This document shows positions 7,177-15,794 of a DNA stretch of 64,000 nt, in pieces. Location: contig NZ_SNXE01000001.1 of the NCBI RefSeq assembly GCF_004362405.1, positions 62,001 to 126,000 on the forward strand. The letters are read 5' to 3'. Within the stretch, counting starts at the first letter, position 1, and each line of letters opens with the position of its first letter. The notes below the pieces were generated by a model. It worked only from the letters and a program-made list of their open reading frames with translations, did not search any database and had not been told where the DNA came from. A program made the translations under genes and the position numbers. The stretch is from Roseateles asaccharophilus. Lineage in GTDB: Bacteria > Pseudomonadota > Gammaproteobacteria > Burkholderiales > Burkholderiaceae_C.

Positions 7177-9621
7177 ATGTCGCTGTCGTTTCCCCGCCGA
7201 GGCGCCCTGCTGCCGGCCCTGCTGCTCGCCCTGCCCCTGCTGGCGAGCCTGCTGCCCATGGGCCGGGCGATGGCCATGGGCTATCAACAACCCGGCCCCG
7301 CCGTGCGCGAGGCCCTGGATGCCCCGGCGCTGCCGCGCCTGCTGGTCGCCCCGGATCGCCAGACCCTGGCCCTGCTGGAGCTGCGCCGCTTCAACAGCCT
7401 GGAGGAGCTGGCTCGCCCCACGCTGCGACTGGCCGGCCTGCGCTTCGATGCCGTGAGCGCCACGCCCCAGCCCCTGGCCACGGTGCAGCGCCTGCGTCTG
7501 CGCAGCCTGCTGCAGCCCGAGGCGCCGGAGCGTGTGGTGGAGCTGCCCGGCAGCGGTTTCCACAGCTTCAGCTGGGCGCCCGATGGCCAGCGCTTCGTGC
7601 TGGAGCGGCGCGGACCGGCCAGCAACGAACTCTGGGTTGGCGACACCGCCAGTGGCCAGATCCGGCAGATTCCCTTTTTGCGCCTGAACAATGCCCTGGG
7701 TCAGGGCGAGCAAGCCTGGCTCAATCCGCGCGAGCTGGTGGTGCTGGGCATTCCCAAGCGCCGCGGCGCACCGCCGCGCGCGCTGCCCAGCCCCGCCGTG
7801 CAGGAAAGCCTGGGCAAGGCCTCGCCGGAACGCACCTATGCGGATCTGCTGAAGTCCCCGCAGGACGAGGCCGCTTTCGAATACCACGCCCGCTCCCAGC
7901 TGACCCTGGTGGACCTGGCCACCGGACAGATCCGCGAACTGGGTGAGCCAGCCCTCTTCTCAGCCGTCAGCAGCGTGGGCGATCAGGGTCAGGTCTTGCT
8001 GACCGAACGTCTGGTCCGCCCCTTCAGCTACCACCTGACCTGGGACGACTTTCCCCAGGTCGTGGAGCTGCGCCAGCGCGATGGCCGCCTGCTGCGCGAA
8101 CTGGCCAAGCTGCCCATGAAGAGCGGCGTGGCCATCGATGGCGCCCTGCCGGGTCCGCGCGTCTTCTACGCCTCGCCCACCAAGGATGCGGCTGTCTATT
8201 GGGTGGAGGCGCTGGACGGTGGCAATCCGAACGCGCGCGTGGCCTTTCGCGACCGGGTGATGCGCCTGGACCCGCCCTACAGTGGCGAGGCAATGGAGGT
8301 TCAGCGCATGCCGCACCGCTTCACGCGGCTGCGATTTTTGGATGATGGTCAGCATGCCCTGCTGACCGAGACCGATCGCAACCGCGCCTGGACCCGCAGC
8401 TATCTGCTGCCCCTGCGCGGCAGCCAGAGCAAGCCGCTGTTCGAGCACTCGGTGCGCGAGCGCTACCGCCATCCGGGGCAGCCTCTGATGCGCACCCTGC
8501 CCAATGGCCATCAGGTGGTGCAGACCACGGCCCAGGGCGAGATCTTCATGATTGGCGCCGGTGCCAGCCCACGCGGCGAGCGGCCCTTTGTGGACCGGCT
8601 CTCCATCCGTGACCTGGGCGTGCAGCGCCTGTTCCAGTCGGGAGAGGCCAGCTACGAACTGCCACTGATGCCGCTGGACGAGAGGCGCTGGCTGATGCAG
8701 CGCGAGAGCCCCAGCGAAGCCCCGAATCTGGTGCTGCGCGAGTTGGGTCCGGCGGCCGGAGGCGCCCCCCAGCTGCTGACACGCATCAAGGATCCCAGCC
8801 CCCAGCTGCGCCGCATCAAGCGGGAGCTGGTCAGCTTCAAGCGCGCCGACGGCGTGGAACTCTCCTTCTGGCTGTACCTGCCGCCCGACTACCGGGAGGG
8901 TGAGCGCCGGCCCGCCCTGATCTGGGCCTACCCCCTGGAGTTCAATGACGCCTCCGTGGCAGGCCAGCTCAGCGGCGCGCCCAGCCGCTTTGCGGCCTAC
9001 CCCGGCATCAGCCCCCAGCTGCTGGCCCTGGAGGGCTTTGTGGTGCTCAACGAGGCCACCATGCCCGTGGTGGGCGAGCAGCGCAGCATGAACGACGGCT
9101 TCATCGAGCAGATCACGATGAATGCCCGCGCCATCATCGACAAGGCCGAGGAGCTGGGCGTGGTCGACCCCAAGCGCCTGGCCATAGGCGGTCACAGCTA
9201 CGGCGCCTTCATGGCCGCCAATCTGCTGGCCCACACCAAGCTCTTCAAGGCCGGCATTGCGCGCAGCGGCGCCTACAACCGCACACTCACGCCCTTCGGT
9301 TTCCAGAGCGAACGTCGCTCGCTCTGGGATGCCCGCGACACCTATCTCAAACTCTCGCCCTTCCTCTATGCCGAGCGCATCAAGGAGCCCCTGCTGCTGA
9401 TCCACGGCGAGGCCGACAGCAATTCCGGCACCTTCCCCATGCAAAGCGAGCGCCTGTTCCAGGCCCTGGCCGGGCTGGGTGGCACGGTGCGCTATGTCAA
9501 TCTGCCCCATGAGGGGCACGGCTACACGGCCCGCGAGTCGGTGGGGCATGTGCAGTGGGAAATGGCCCAGTGGCTCAAGACCCACTTGGGCGACCCCCGC
9601 AGCACCGAGCCTCGCCCCTAG
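7177..9621 (+). CDS. Secreted S9 family serine peptidase, glutamyl-endopeptidase-like
   Basis: 814 aa. An N-terminal signal peptide (PRR, then a long Leu/Ala core to about residue 33) precedes a beta-propeller region and a C-terminal alpha/beta hydrolase. Catalytic residues: Ser674 in GGHSYGAFMAANLLA, Asp747 in IHGEADSNSG, His781 in LPHEGHGY. The segments IARSGAYNRTLTPFGFQ and ANLLAH are, from memory, close to plant chloroplast glutamyl endopeptidase (CGEP, subfamily S9D), so cleavage after Glu is a reasonable inference. An earlier in-frame ATG at 7147 is possible. I chose 7177 because it gives a compact signal peptide. It lies 55 bp after the permease gene and may share its transcript. Confidence 0.85.
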   Translation: MSLSFPRRGALLPALLLALPLLASLLPMGRAMAMGYQQPGPAVREALDAPALPRLLVAPDRQTLALLELRRFNSLEELARPTLRLAGLRFDAVSATPQPLATVQRLRLRSLLQPEAPERVVELPGSGFHSFSWAPDGQRFVLERRGPASNELWVGDTASGQIRQIPFLRLNNALGQGEQAWLNPRELVVLGIPKRRGAPPRALPSPAVQESLGKASPERTYADLLKSPQDEAAFEYHARSQLTLVDLATGQIRELGEPALFSAVSSVGDQGQVLLTERLVRPFSYHLTWDDFPQVVELRQRDGRLLRELAKLPMKSGVAIDGALPGPRVFYASPTKDAAVYWVEALDGGNPNARVAFRDRVMRLDPPYSGEAMEVQRMPHRFTRLRFLDDGQHALLTETDRNRAWTRSYLLPLRGSQSKPLFEHSVRERYRHPGQPLMRTLPNGHQVVQTTAQGEIFMIGAGASPRGERPFVDRLSIRDLGVQRLFQSGEASYELPLMPLDERRWLMQRESPSEAPNLVLRELGPAAGGAPQLLTRIKDPSPQLRRIKRELVSFKRADGVELSFWLYLPPDYREGERRPALIWAYPLEFNDASVAGQLSGAPSRFAAYPGISPQLLALEGFVVLNEATMPVVGEQRSMNDGFIEQITMNARAIIDKAEELGVVDPKRLAIGGHSYGAFMAANLLAHTKLFKAGIARSGAYNRTLTPFGFQSERRSLWDARDTYLKLSPFLYAERIKEPLLLIHGEADSNSGTFPMQSERLFQALAGLGGTVRYVNLPHEGHGYTARESVGHVQWEMAQWLKTHLGDPRSTEPRP

Positions 9622-9632
9622 GAGTCGACCGC

Positions 9633-12131
9633 TCAAAGCACGGTGCTGATGTGGGTGTCTCCTGGCCCCACACGCAAGGGCAGGACGATGCGGAAAACCG
9701 CGCCGCCGCCGGGCCGATTCTCGGCACGGATCTGGCCACCATGGATCTCGATGATCTTGCGGCAGATGGCCAATCCCAGACCCGTGCCGCCCGAGCCATC
9801 CTTGGTGCTGCTGCTCTGGATGAAGGCCTCGAAGATTTGGTCCAGCTCCTCGGGCGGAATGCCGGGTCCTCGATCTGCCACCGTGATCAGCACCTCATGC
9901 TCCGGCGTCAAGCCGGCATCCAGCTCTATGGTGCCGCGCTCCGGCGAAAACTTGATGGCGTTGGCCAGGACATTGCGTATGACCTGCTGAAACCGCAGAG
10001 GGTCGACCTTGGCCATCAAGGGCCGCTGGCCCAGCCTCGTCTCCAGCCGAAGCATGCGCCGGGACAGCAAAGGCTCCAGCTCATGCGCGACCGATTCCAT
10101 CAGCTGGCGCAGCTCGCAGCGCTCGAGATCAAAAGTACCCACAGCGCTCTCGATCTTGGACACATCAAGCAGGTCATTCACCAGGGCCAACATGCGCTGA
10201 CCCGAAGCGTGAATGTCGCCAAACATCGCCGCCAGCTTGGGCGCATCGCGTCCACGAGCCTGCCCCAGTTCCGAGAAACCGAGGATGGACTGCAGCGGCG
10301 TGCGCAGCTCATGACTGATGTTGGCAATGAACTCTGACTTGGCCCGTGACGCCTCCTCGGCCGCATCGCGCGCATCACGCGTAGCCCGCTCTGCAGCACG
10401 AAATTCGCTCACATCGGTCAGGGTTGCCAGAATCCCCAGTTCGCCACTGCGCGGGTCGGGTACGACCACCTTGGTGACCAGCATGTCATGGGTGCTGCCG
10501 TCCCGGTGCAGCAGTCGGGCCTCGTAACTCAGACGGCCGCCGATTTGGCGCAGTTGCCGGTCCTGCGCCTCATGCAGCGCACGTTCCTGCAAGGGCATGA
10601 AGAAACCCACCGGTCGGCCCACCACATCACGACGATCGCGGCCGGTGAACTCCTCCCAAGCCCGGTTCACCATGGCATAGTTACTCTTCCCGTCGAACAT
10701 CGAGATGGGCTGTGGACTCAGCTCCAGAAGTTGCTCACTGAATTGAAGCTGCAGCTGCAGCCGCTTCTCTGCCTGGCGACGTTCGGTGACGTCAACGGCG
10801 CTCCCGGCAAACCCGAGCAGCTGCCCCTGACCGAGCAGCGGAACCACCGCCACCTGGAAGTGACGCCGCAGACCTTCAACCGTGCCCATGCTGATCTCGG
10901 CACTGCGCACGCCCTCGCGGTTCTCGGCACTCAGGAGCGCCACGACGCGCTCCTTGTCCTGAGGGTCCACCATGTCCGCCAGAGCAAGCCCCAGGACCCC
11001 ATCGACGCGCTCCTGCTTGAACATGCTCCAGCGCGCGTTGACAAAACTCAGCCGACCTTGAGCATCGGTGCGGAAAATCAGTTCCTGCACGCTCTTGAGC
11101 AACACACTGAGCTCCCGCTCACGCAGGGCCACCTGCTCATGGGCGCGGTCCAGAGCCCGGCGCGCCGTCTCCCGCACACGCAGGCTGCGTAGCAGAATCC
11201 TGGCACCCAGTCCGATCAGCAGCAGGCAGGTCCCCCCTGTGCCCAGAATGAGCCACTTGATGTCACGCCAGCCACTCAGGGCGTCGTCTTGCGCCACTTC
11301 CACCATGACCACCAACGGTCGCTCCCGCGCCAGACGGTAGGCCACCAGCTGCAAGCCCGGGCCCAAGCCTGCGCCCGTGTAGCTGCCATGGTTCTGTTGT
11401 TTCAGCTGTTCAAAGACGGCATGGGTGGTCAGTTCGCTGCCTATGGGATTCTTGACCGTGTCCGTCGCGGCCAGCAGCTGACCGTCGTAGCTCGCCAAGG
11501 CAGCTCGCAGATTGGCATCGAATCCCAGGGCAGACTGCTGATAGTTGGAGAGGGCGTCGGGATTGATCATGGCCAGTAGCAGGATCTCTCGCCCGCCAGG
11601 GGCCATCATGCGACGGGCCAGGGGCAAGGAGCTGACGCCCGCCGCGAGATCGATGCGACCCAGGCTGCTCAAACCCCGACCCGGTTGCAAGGGGAGCAGC
11701 GCTTCCTTGCCCAGCGCTGGAAGTGTTCCCAGTCGGCCAACATCCAGGCTGAGACCGCGGTCTCTCGAATCCGAGCTGACCAGGACTTGCCCTTGCGGCA
11801 GGTCAACAAGCGCCAAGCTTCTCAGCATGGGCTGCGCCACCAGGGCCTGATTCAGCATGGGCACCAGCAGATCGGGTTCCAGCCGCGACTGCAGCCGAAT
11901 GCCATCGCCGATGGTGCGAAGTGCCAGGGAGGCCGACTCGACACTGCGGGTCGCGTGATCATCCAGGAGACGAGCCAGCAGCTCCAGCCGGGCATGCTCA
12001 TGTTCTAGGGCTTCCCTGCGCTCGTACACCGCAAAGGCTGCCAGCGCCCCCACGCAGGCCAGAGCAAGCCCGGCCGCGGCGACCCGAATCAGGCGGCTGA
12101 GGCCAGAGACGTCGAGGGCTGGCTGCTGCAT
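9633..12131 (-). CDS. Membrane-bound PAS sensor histidine kinase with periplasmic Cache-like domain
   Basis: 832 aa. Order: membrane helix 14-35; periplasmic domain of about 255 residues (36-290, Cache-like); membrane helix 292-314; PAS 339-452 ending in the DVTERRQAE PAC signature; PAS 463-580; HisKA with phosphoacceptor His607 in FIANISHELRTPLQ; HATPase with N-box RNVLANAIKFSP, DRGPGIP (753-759) and GGTGLGLA (781-788). It has no receiver or HPt of its own. It ends the leftward cluster RR - HD-GYP - binding protein - kinase, 15 bp after the binding-protein gene, which suggests co-transcription. Divergent genes supply REC-HPt and HTH-REC proteins, so it probably feeds a phosphorelay. The ligand is unknown, though the neighbouring binding protein may present it. 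Confidence 0.9.
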   Translation of the reverse strand: MQQPALDVSGLSRLIRVAAAGLALACVGALAAFAVYERREALEHEHARLELLARLLDDHATRSVESASLALRTIGDGIRLQSRLEPDLLVPMLNQALVAQPMLRSLALVDLPQGQVLVSSDSRDRGLSLDVGRLGTLPALGKEALLPLQPGRGLSSLGRIDLAAGVSSLPLARRMMAPGGREILLLAMINPDALSNYQQSALGFDANLRAALASYDGQLLAATDTVKNPIGSELTTHAVFEQLKQQNHGSYTGAGLGPGLQLVAYRLARERPLVVMVEVAQDDALSGWRDIKWLILGTGGTCLLLIGLGARILLRSLRVRETARRALDRAHEQVALRERELSVLLKSVQELIFRTDAQGRLSFVNARWSMFKQERVDGVLGLALADMVDPQDKERVVALLSAENREGVRSAEISMGTVEGLRRHFQVAVVPLLGQGQLLGFAGSAVDVTERRQAEKRLQLQLQFSEQLLELSPQPISMFDGKSNYAMVNRAWEEFTGRDRRDVVGRPVGFFMPLQERALHEAQDRQLRQIGGRLSYEARLLHRDGSTHDMLVTKVVVPDPRSGELGILATLTDVSEFRAAERATRDARDAAEEASRAKSEFIANISHELRTPLQSILGFSELGQARGRDAPKLAAMFGDIHASGQRMLALVNDLLDVSKIESAVGTFDLERCELRQLMESVAHELEPLLSRRMLRLETRLGQRPLMAKVDPLRFQQVIRNVLANAIKFSPERGTIELDAGLTPEHEVLITVADRGPGIPPEELDQIFEAFIQSSSTKDGSGGTGLGLAICRKIIEIHGGQIRAENRPGGGAVFRIVLPLRVGPGDTHISTVL

Positions 12132-12146
12132 GATGTTCGTCCGGCC

Positions 12147-12974
12147 CTACTGCTGGACCACGATATCGCCCAGGCCGTGACGCGCCGCGGCGGCCTTGAG
12201 TCGCCCGTCTCGCTTGATCGCAGCCACGAACTCGTCAAGCCGAGCCAGCCATGCGGGATCGTTCTGCCGCGTGGCATAGGCATAGGGCAGCACATGAAAA
12301 GGCTGCGGTGGCGGCACCAAACGGGCCCAATCGGCGTTATCGAGCAGGCGGCGGCTGTAGGGATAGTCGGTCATGAACACATCGATGCGCCCTGCCTCCA
12401 GCTCCCGCTCACGCGTGGCCGGAGGCCGCACCACCAAGATCTGCGCCTTCTTGAGCGAGGCCGTCATCACAGGCTCCATGAAGGTGCCAGCCTGCACACC
12501 AACCACGATACCGGGTCTATCGATGTCGACCCAGTCACGCACCGCACGATTGGAACGCGTGGTCACGCCGTAGATATCGCTCTGGAGATAGGGCTTGGTG
12601 AAGGCCAGACGGGCCTGACGCTGAGGCAGCACGCCCACGGCGAACATGGCGACGTCGCAGCGACTGCTGCTCACGTCCTCAATCAGCTGGGTGAAGGAGG
12701 ACTCCACATACGTGAGCTTGAGCTTGAGGTCCTTGGCCAACTCGGCGGAAAGCTCGATGTCTATACCGCCCAGCTCCAGGGTGTTGGGGTTGCGGTAGGT
12801 AATGCCGTAGTAGTCCGGCCAGATGCAAACCTTGAGCTCGCCGCTGCTGCGCAGACGTTGCAAGGTGGGGCTCTCGGCCGCCTGAGCAAGGCTCGGCGCA
12901 AGCAAGACTGCGGCGGCAAAAAGCATCAGATGGATACCCAGCGGTGTGGACGAATGGGAGCGGCGCTTCATCAT
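12147..12974 (-). CDS. Periplasmic solute-binding protein, family 3 (amino-acid type), without transporter genes
   Basis: 275 aa with a signal peptide (basic MMKRR start, hydrophobic core, cleavage near AQA-AES at 33). The SBP_bac_3 signature is visible: ELKVCIWPDYYGITYRNP, then GGIDIELSAELAKDLKL, then a CDVAMFAVGVLPQRQARLAFTKPY stretch (split here by me), typical of polar amino acid binding proteins. No ABC permease or ATPase lies nearby. It sits between the HD-GYP and sensor-kinase genes, 15-18 bp from each, so it may serve as a ligand-loaded co-receptor for the kinase rather than a transport component. That role is inferred from position only. Confidence 0.85.
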   Translation of the reverse strand: MMKRRSHSSTPLGIHLMLFAAAVLLAPSLAQAAESPTLQRLRSSGELKVCIWPDYYGITYRNPNTLELGGIDIELSAELAKDLKLKLTYVESSFTQLIEDVSSSRCDVAMFAVGVLPQRQARLAFTKPYLQSDIYGVTTRSNRAVRDWVDIDRPGIVVGVQAGTFMEPVMTASLKKAQILVVRPPATRERELEAGRIDVFMTDYPYSRRLLDNADWARLVPPPQPFHVLPYAYATRQNDPAWLARLDEFVAAIKRDGRLKAAAARHGLGDIVVQQ

Positions 12975-12992
12975 GGTGGGACTCCTTTGAAC

Positions 12993-13775
12993 TCAGTCAC
13001 TTTCAACCAGGATCTCGAAATCGGGGGGCTCACGATTGATGGCATCGCGCAGCGCGATCAGCGACGGTGCGTTCGCCACAAACGCATCAACCACGCGAGG
13101 GTCAAACGCCGCTTCGCGCTGATCCATGAGCATGCACAGTGCGATTTCGTCGGGAAAGGCCTTGCGATAGCAGCGATCCATGGTCAGGGCGTCAAAGTAG
13201 TCAACCACGGCAACAATTCGCGCCGACAAGGGAATGGCAGCACCCGCCAACTGGCTCGGATAGCCGCGGCCGTCCCAGCGCTCGTGGTGCCCCAGGGCCA
13301 CCTCCGCCGCCAGCTGGAACAAGGGAATCCGCGAGCGCCCCAGAATGCGCGCCCCCATGCGGGGATGTTCATTCATGACGGCGCGCTCCTGCGGGGTGTA
13401 GGCCCCCGGCTTCTTCAAGACTGCGTCGGGAATGCCGATCTTGCCGATGTCATGCATGGGCGCAGCGCGTCGCAGTTGCTGGGCGAACTCGCGGGGCTCA
13501 CCCATGAAAAGCGCCAAGGTCTCGGCCAGGTAGCCCATTCGAAGGATATGGACGCCCGTCTCGTCATCCTTGAAGTCCGCCGCCAGAGACAGGCGCAACA
13601 GAGCCTCATGATGAGCCCGGGTCACCTCACGCAGCGCCTCATTGCGCTCGTGATACATGCGGCCAAGATCGGCCACGATGCGCTCCATCTGCGCCGCCGC
13701 CGCAGCGTCAAACACAGTGCAATCAGATCCTGACCAAACGGGCGCAGCGCGTCTTGGAGCCGGGACTTCCTGCAT
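12993..13775 (-). CDS. HD-GYP domain phosphohydrolase (cyclic di-GMP phosphodiesterase)
   Basis: 260 aa. After a short variable N-terminus (1-50) comes a full HD-GYP domain: ETGVHILRM at about 72-80, the HD pair His108-Asp109 in MHDIGKIGIPD, and HHERWDGRGYP at 163-173, with the GYP intact. These residues bind the two or three metals and are what active c-di-GMP hydrolases carry. There is no fused receiver; the separate receiver gene ends 10 bp upstream in the same direction, so the pair looks like a split REC + HD-GYP response regulator. It is expected in the cytoplasm, where it would lower c-di-GMP in response to the cluster's signal. Confidence 0.9.
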   Translation of the reverse strand: MQEVPAPRRAAPVWSGSDCTVFDAAAAAQMERIVADLGRMYHERNEALREVTRAHHEALLRLSLAADFKDDETGVHILRMGYLAETLALFMGEPREFAQQLRRAAPMHDIGKIGIPDAVLKKPGAYTPQERAVMNEHPRMGARILGRSRIPLFQLAAEVALGHHERWDGRGYPSQLAGAAIPLSARIVAVVDYFDALTMDRCYRKAFPDEIALCMLMDQREAAFDPRVVDAFVANAPSLIALRDAINREPPDFEILVESD

Positions 13776-13785
13776 GAAGTTCCCC

Positions 13786-14160
13786 TCAGTCCGAATGCGA
13801 CAAACTCGCCAGATGCTCGATCAGCTGCAAGGGGCTGAAGGGTTTGATCATGTAGGCATCAGCGCCGGCCCGCAGCCCGGCCTCGCGGTCCCGAGCCTGG
13901 CCCCGGGCGCTCAGCAGGATGACCTGCATGCCCGCAAAGCGCGGCTCGGCCTTGAGCCGCGCGCAGACCTGCAAACCATCCAGGGCGCGAGGCATCATCA
14001 CATCCAGCAGCACCACATCGGGCCGTAGGGCGGCGGCCAGCTGCAGCGCGCTCTCGCCATCGGCCGCCTCATGGATCTGGTAGTCCTCGAACTCCAGCGT
14101 CATGCGGATCAATCGACGGATATCGGCATGGTCGTCAACGATCAGAACGGTCTTGCTCAT
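13786..14160 (-). CDS. Single-domain response regulator (receiver only)
   Basis: 124 aa CheY-like receiver. Acidic pair in VLIVDDHAD, phosphoacceptor Asp53 in LLDVMMPRALDG, Ser84 in ILLSARG, and Lys106 in MIKPF are all present, so it should be phosphorylatable. I set the start at 14160 because AGGAG sits seven bases upstream; an upstream extension has no ribosome site. It is first in the leftward cluster (receiver, HD-GYP, binding protein, kinase). The likely partner kinase is encoded at 9633-12131, and the likely output is the adjacent HD-GYP protein. Confidence 0.92.
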   Translation of the reverse strand: MSKTVLIVDDHADIRRLIRMTLEFEDYQIHEAADGESALQLAAALRPDVVLLDVMMPRALDGLQVCARLKAEPRFAGMQVILLSARGQARDREAGLRAGADAYMIKPFSPLQLIEHLASLSHSD

Positions 14161-14266
14161 GGCGCACTCCTTGGTGCTCTTGGTCTTGATGTCATTATTG
14201 GATGTATCACTTTTATCAATCAAGCTCTTTTCGAACTGAGCTCAAAAAAATCGGCAGAATTGCGCG
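14161..14266. promoter_or_regulatory. AT-rich divergent promoter region with candidate operator
   Basis: A 106-bp gap between divergent signalling operons, clearly richer in A/T than its surroundings. It holds CTTGAT (14185-14190) and ATCAAG (14219-14224) as a spaced dyad, and the direct repeat TATCA-N5-ATCAA at 14205-14219. The same TATCA-N5-ATCAA arrangement occurs upstream of the chemoreceptor gene at 15728-15742. It is a candidate binding site for the HTH-receiver protein encoded next door; no experimental support is implied. Confidence 0.4.
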
Positions 14267-14908
14267 ATGCCCAAGACCAGTCCCGCATCCGCCATGCCCG
14301 CCCCCCAGACCGACTACAGCACCCTGGAGGTGGCACGCCTGCTGGGTATGGCCGTACGTTCGGTGCAACTGATGGTAGACCGCGGAGAGCTGGAGGCCTG
14401 GAAGACGCCGGGCGGCCACCGCCGGATTGCCCGCGCCTCGGTGGAAGCCAGGCTGGCCCAGCGCAATGCTGGCGCCGCTGCGACCACGCCCGGCTCGCAG
14501 GCTGGTGGCGCCCGGCGTCCACGCCTGCTGCTGATCGAGGACTCGGTACATTACCAGAACCTCATCTCCATGCTGCTGGCCCAGCAGTTCCCGGAACTGG
14601 AGCTGCACATGGCCTCGGACGGCATCGCCGGACTGGCGCTCTACGGCCAGCTGCAACCCGAATTGCTGCTGGTGGACATTCTGCTGCCGGGCATCGATGG
14701 TGCGACCCTGATCACCAGCCTGCGCTCACAGCCCCAATTCGCGGGCAGCCGCCTGATCGTGGTGACCTCGCTGGACGAAACCCAGCGACAGCCCTACGAG
14801 TTCGCCCTGCAGGGCCTGCCGGTGGTGCACAAGCCGCGGCTGGTGATGGAATTGCCGGTGCTGCTGCGCGAGCAATTGGCGGCCAGACCCGAAGGCGTGA
14901 ACTCATGA
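14267..14908 (+). CDS. Response regulator with N-terminal MerR/excisionase-type HTH and C-terminal receiver
   Basis: 213 aa. Residues 17-66 form an excisionase/MerR-like winged helix (YSTLEVARLLGMAVRSVQ, then WKTPGGHRRI). A linker of about 18 residues leads to a receiver at 86-205 with the acidic ED pair in LLIEDS, Asp137 in LLVDILLPGIDG, Thr167 in VVTSL and Lys189 in VHKP. The DNA-binding domain comes before the receiver, the reverse of OmpR/NarL regulators. It overlaps the next gene in ATGA, so the two are translationally coupled. It is divergent from the receiver/HD-GYP/kinase operon and is the only DNA-binding protein of the cluster. ATG 14295 is an alternative start that would leave the HTH intact. 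Confidence 0.88.
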   Translation: MPKTSPASAMPAPQTDYSTLEVARLLGMAVRSVQLMVDRGELEAWKTPGGHRRIARASVEARLAQRNAGAAATTPGSQAGGARRPRLLLIEDSVHYQNLISMLLAQQFPELELHMASDGIAGLALYGQLQPELLLVDILLPGIDGATLITSLRSQPQFAGSRLIVVTSLDETQRQPYEFALQGLPVVHKPRLVMELPVLLREQLAARPEGVNS

Positions 14909-15666
14909 GCGCGGGGGGCCGGCCCCGGGTGCTGCTGGTCGAGGATGACCCCTCTCTGCAGCGCTTTGTGCAGCTGGCCCTGGAAGAGTTCGAGATCGAG
15001 CTGCTGACCGTCGGTTCCGTGGATGCGGGCCTGGCCGAGCTGGCTCGTGCCCCGGTGGCCCTGGTCCTGACGGATCTGATGCTGCCCGAGCGCTCCGGCT
15101 TCGAGCTGATCGATGCCTTGGCCGCCGAGCCTGCGCTGCGGGCCGGCGCCCGGGTGGCGGTCTTCAGCGCCGGCCTGACGCCCGCCACCCGGGGGCGCCT
15201 GGAGCGCCCCGAAGTCTGGCGCCTGCTTTCCAAGCCCTGCGGACTGGCCGAACTGGATGCTTGCGTGCGTGACGCGCTGGCGCAAGGGCCGGAGGTGGCC
15301 GACAAAGTCGTGCACTCCTCCAGCGTTGCGACCTCCGCCGAACCGCCCCCCGGCCCCGAGGTCCGGCAGGCCGCCGCCATCGCTGAGTACTTCGGCGGCA
15401 ATGCCCCGCTGTATCTGTCCTTCCGCGCCAGCTGCCTGCAACAGTTCCAGGCAGATCTGGCCGAGGGCGACAAGGCCCTGACAGACGGCGATGCACCAGC
15501 ACTGCGCCGCCTCGCCCACAGCCTCAAGTCGGTGCTTCGCAGCCTGGGTCATCCCGAGGCGGCCTCTGATGCGCTGACCCTCGAAGAGGCCAGTCAACGG
15601 AACGACTGGCCCGCCTTGACAGCCCTATGGCCGCAGTTGCGAGACGCGCTGAAACAACTGAGATGA
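14905..15666 (+). CDS. Receiver-HPt phosphorelay protein
   Basis: 253 aa. The N-terminal receiver (7-125) has the acidic VEDD pocket, Asp57 in LVLTDLMLPERSG, Ser89 in VFSAG and Lys110 in LLSKP. After a Ser/Pro-rich linker (about 138-152) comes a C-terminal HPt four-helix domain with the phosphorylatable His205 in LAHSLKSVLRSLG. The start ATG at 14905 overlaps the HTH-receiver stop by four bases. This arrangement could move phosphate from the kinase to Asp57 to His205 and on to the HTH-receiver. The kinase in the cluster lacks these domains, which fits a multistep relay; that route is inferred. Confidence 0.88.
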   Translation: MSAGGRPRVLLVEDDPSLQRFVQLALEEFEIELLTVGSVDAGLAELARAPVALVLTDLMLPERSGFELIDALAAEPALRAGARVAVFSAGLTPATRGRLERPEVWRLLSKPCGLAELDACVRDALAQGPEVADKVVHSSSVATSAEPPPGPEVRQAAAIAEYFGGNAPLYLSFRASCLQQFQADLAEGDKALTDGDAPALRRLAHSLKSVLRSLGHPEAASDALTLEEASQRNDWPALTALWPQLRDALKQLR

Positions 15667-15794
15667 TATTGACCTAGCTCGCAGGTCACGCAATATGCTA
15701 AATACATCACGCACAAATTACCACTAATATCATTCCAATCAAATAAACTAAGAACATCGTCGGCGTAAGCGGCAGTCACAGCGAGGAGCCAGCC
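15667..15794 (+). promoter_or_regulatory. AT-rich leader upstream of the chemoreceptor gene
   Basis: A 128-bp AT-rich gap. It contains TATCA-N5-ATCAA at 15728-15742, matching the arrangement upstream of the HTH-receiver gene. A GAGGAG ribosome site lies just before ATG 15795. A TAAA followed 15 bases later by GCGTAAGC only weakly resembles a sigma-28 (FliA) promoter. Confidence 0.35.

Noticed and set aside
15740-15790. Sigma-28 promoter for the chemoreceptor
   Set aside because: Only TAAA and part of the -10 match, with several mismatches; not strong enough to annotate.
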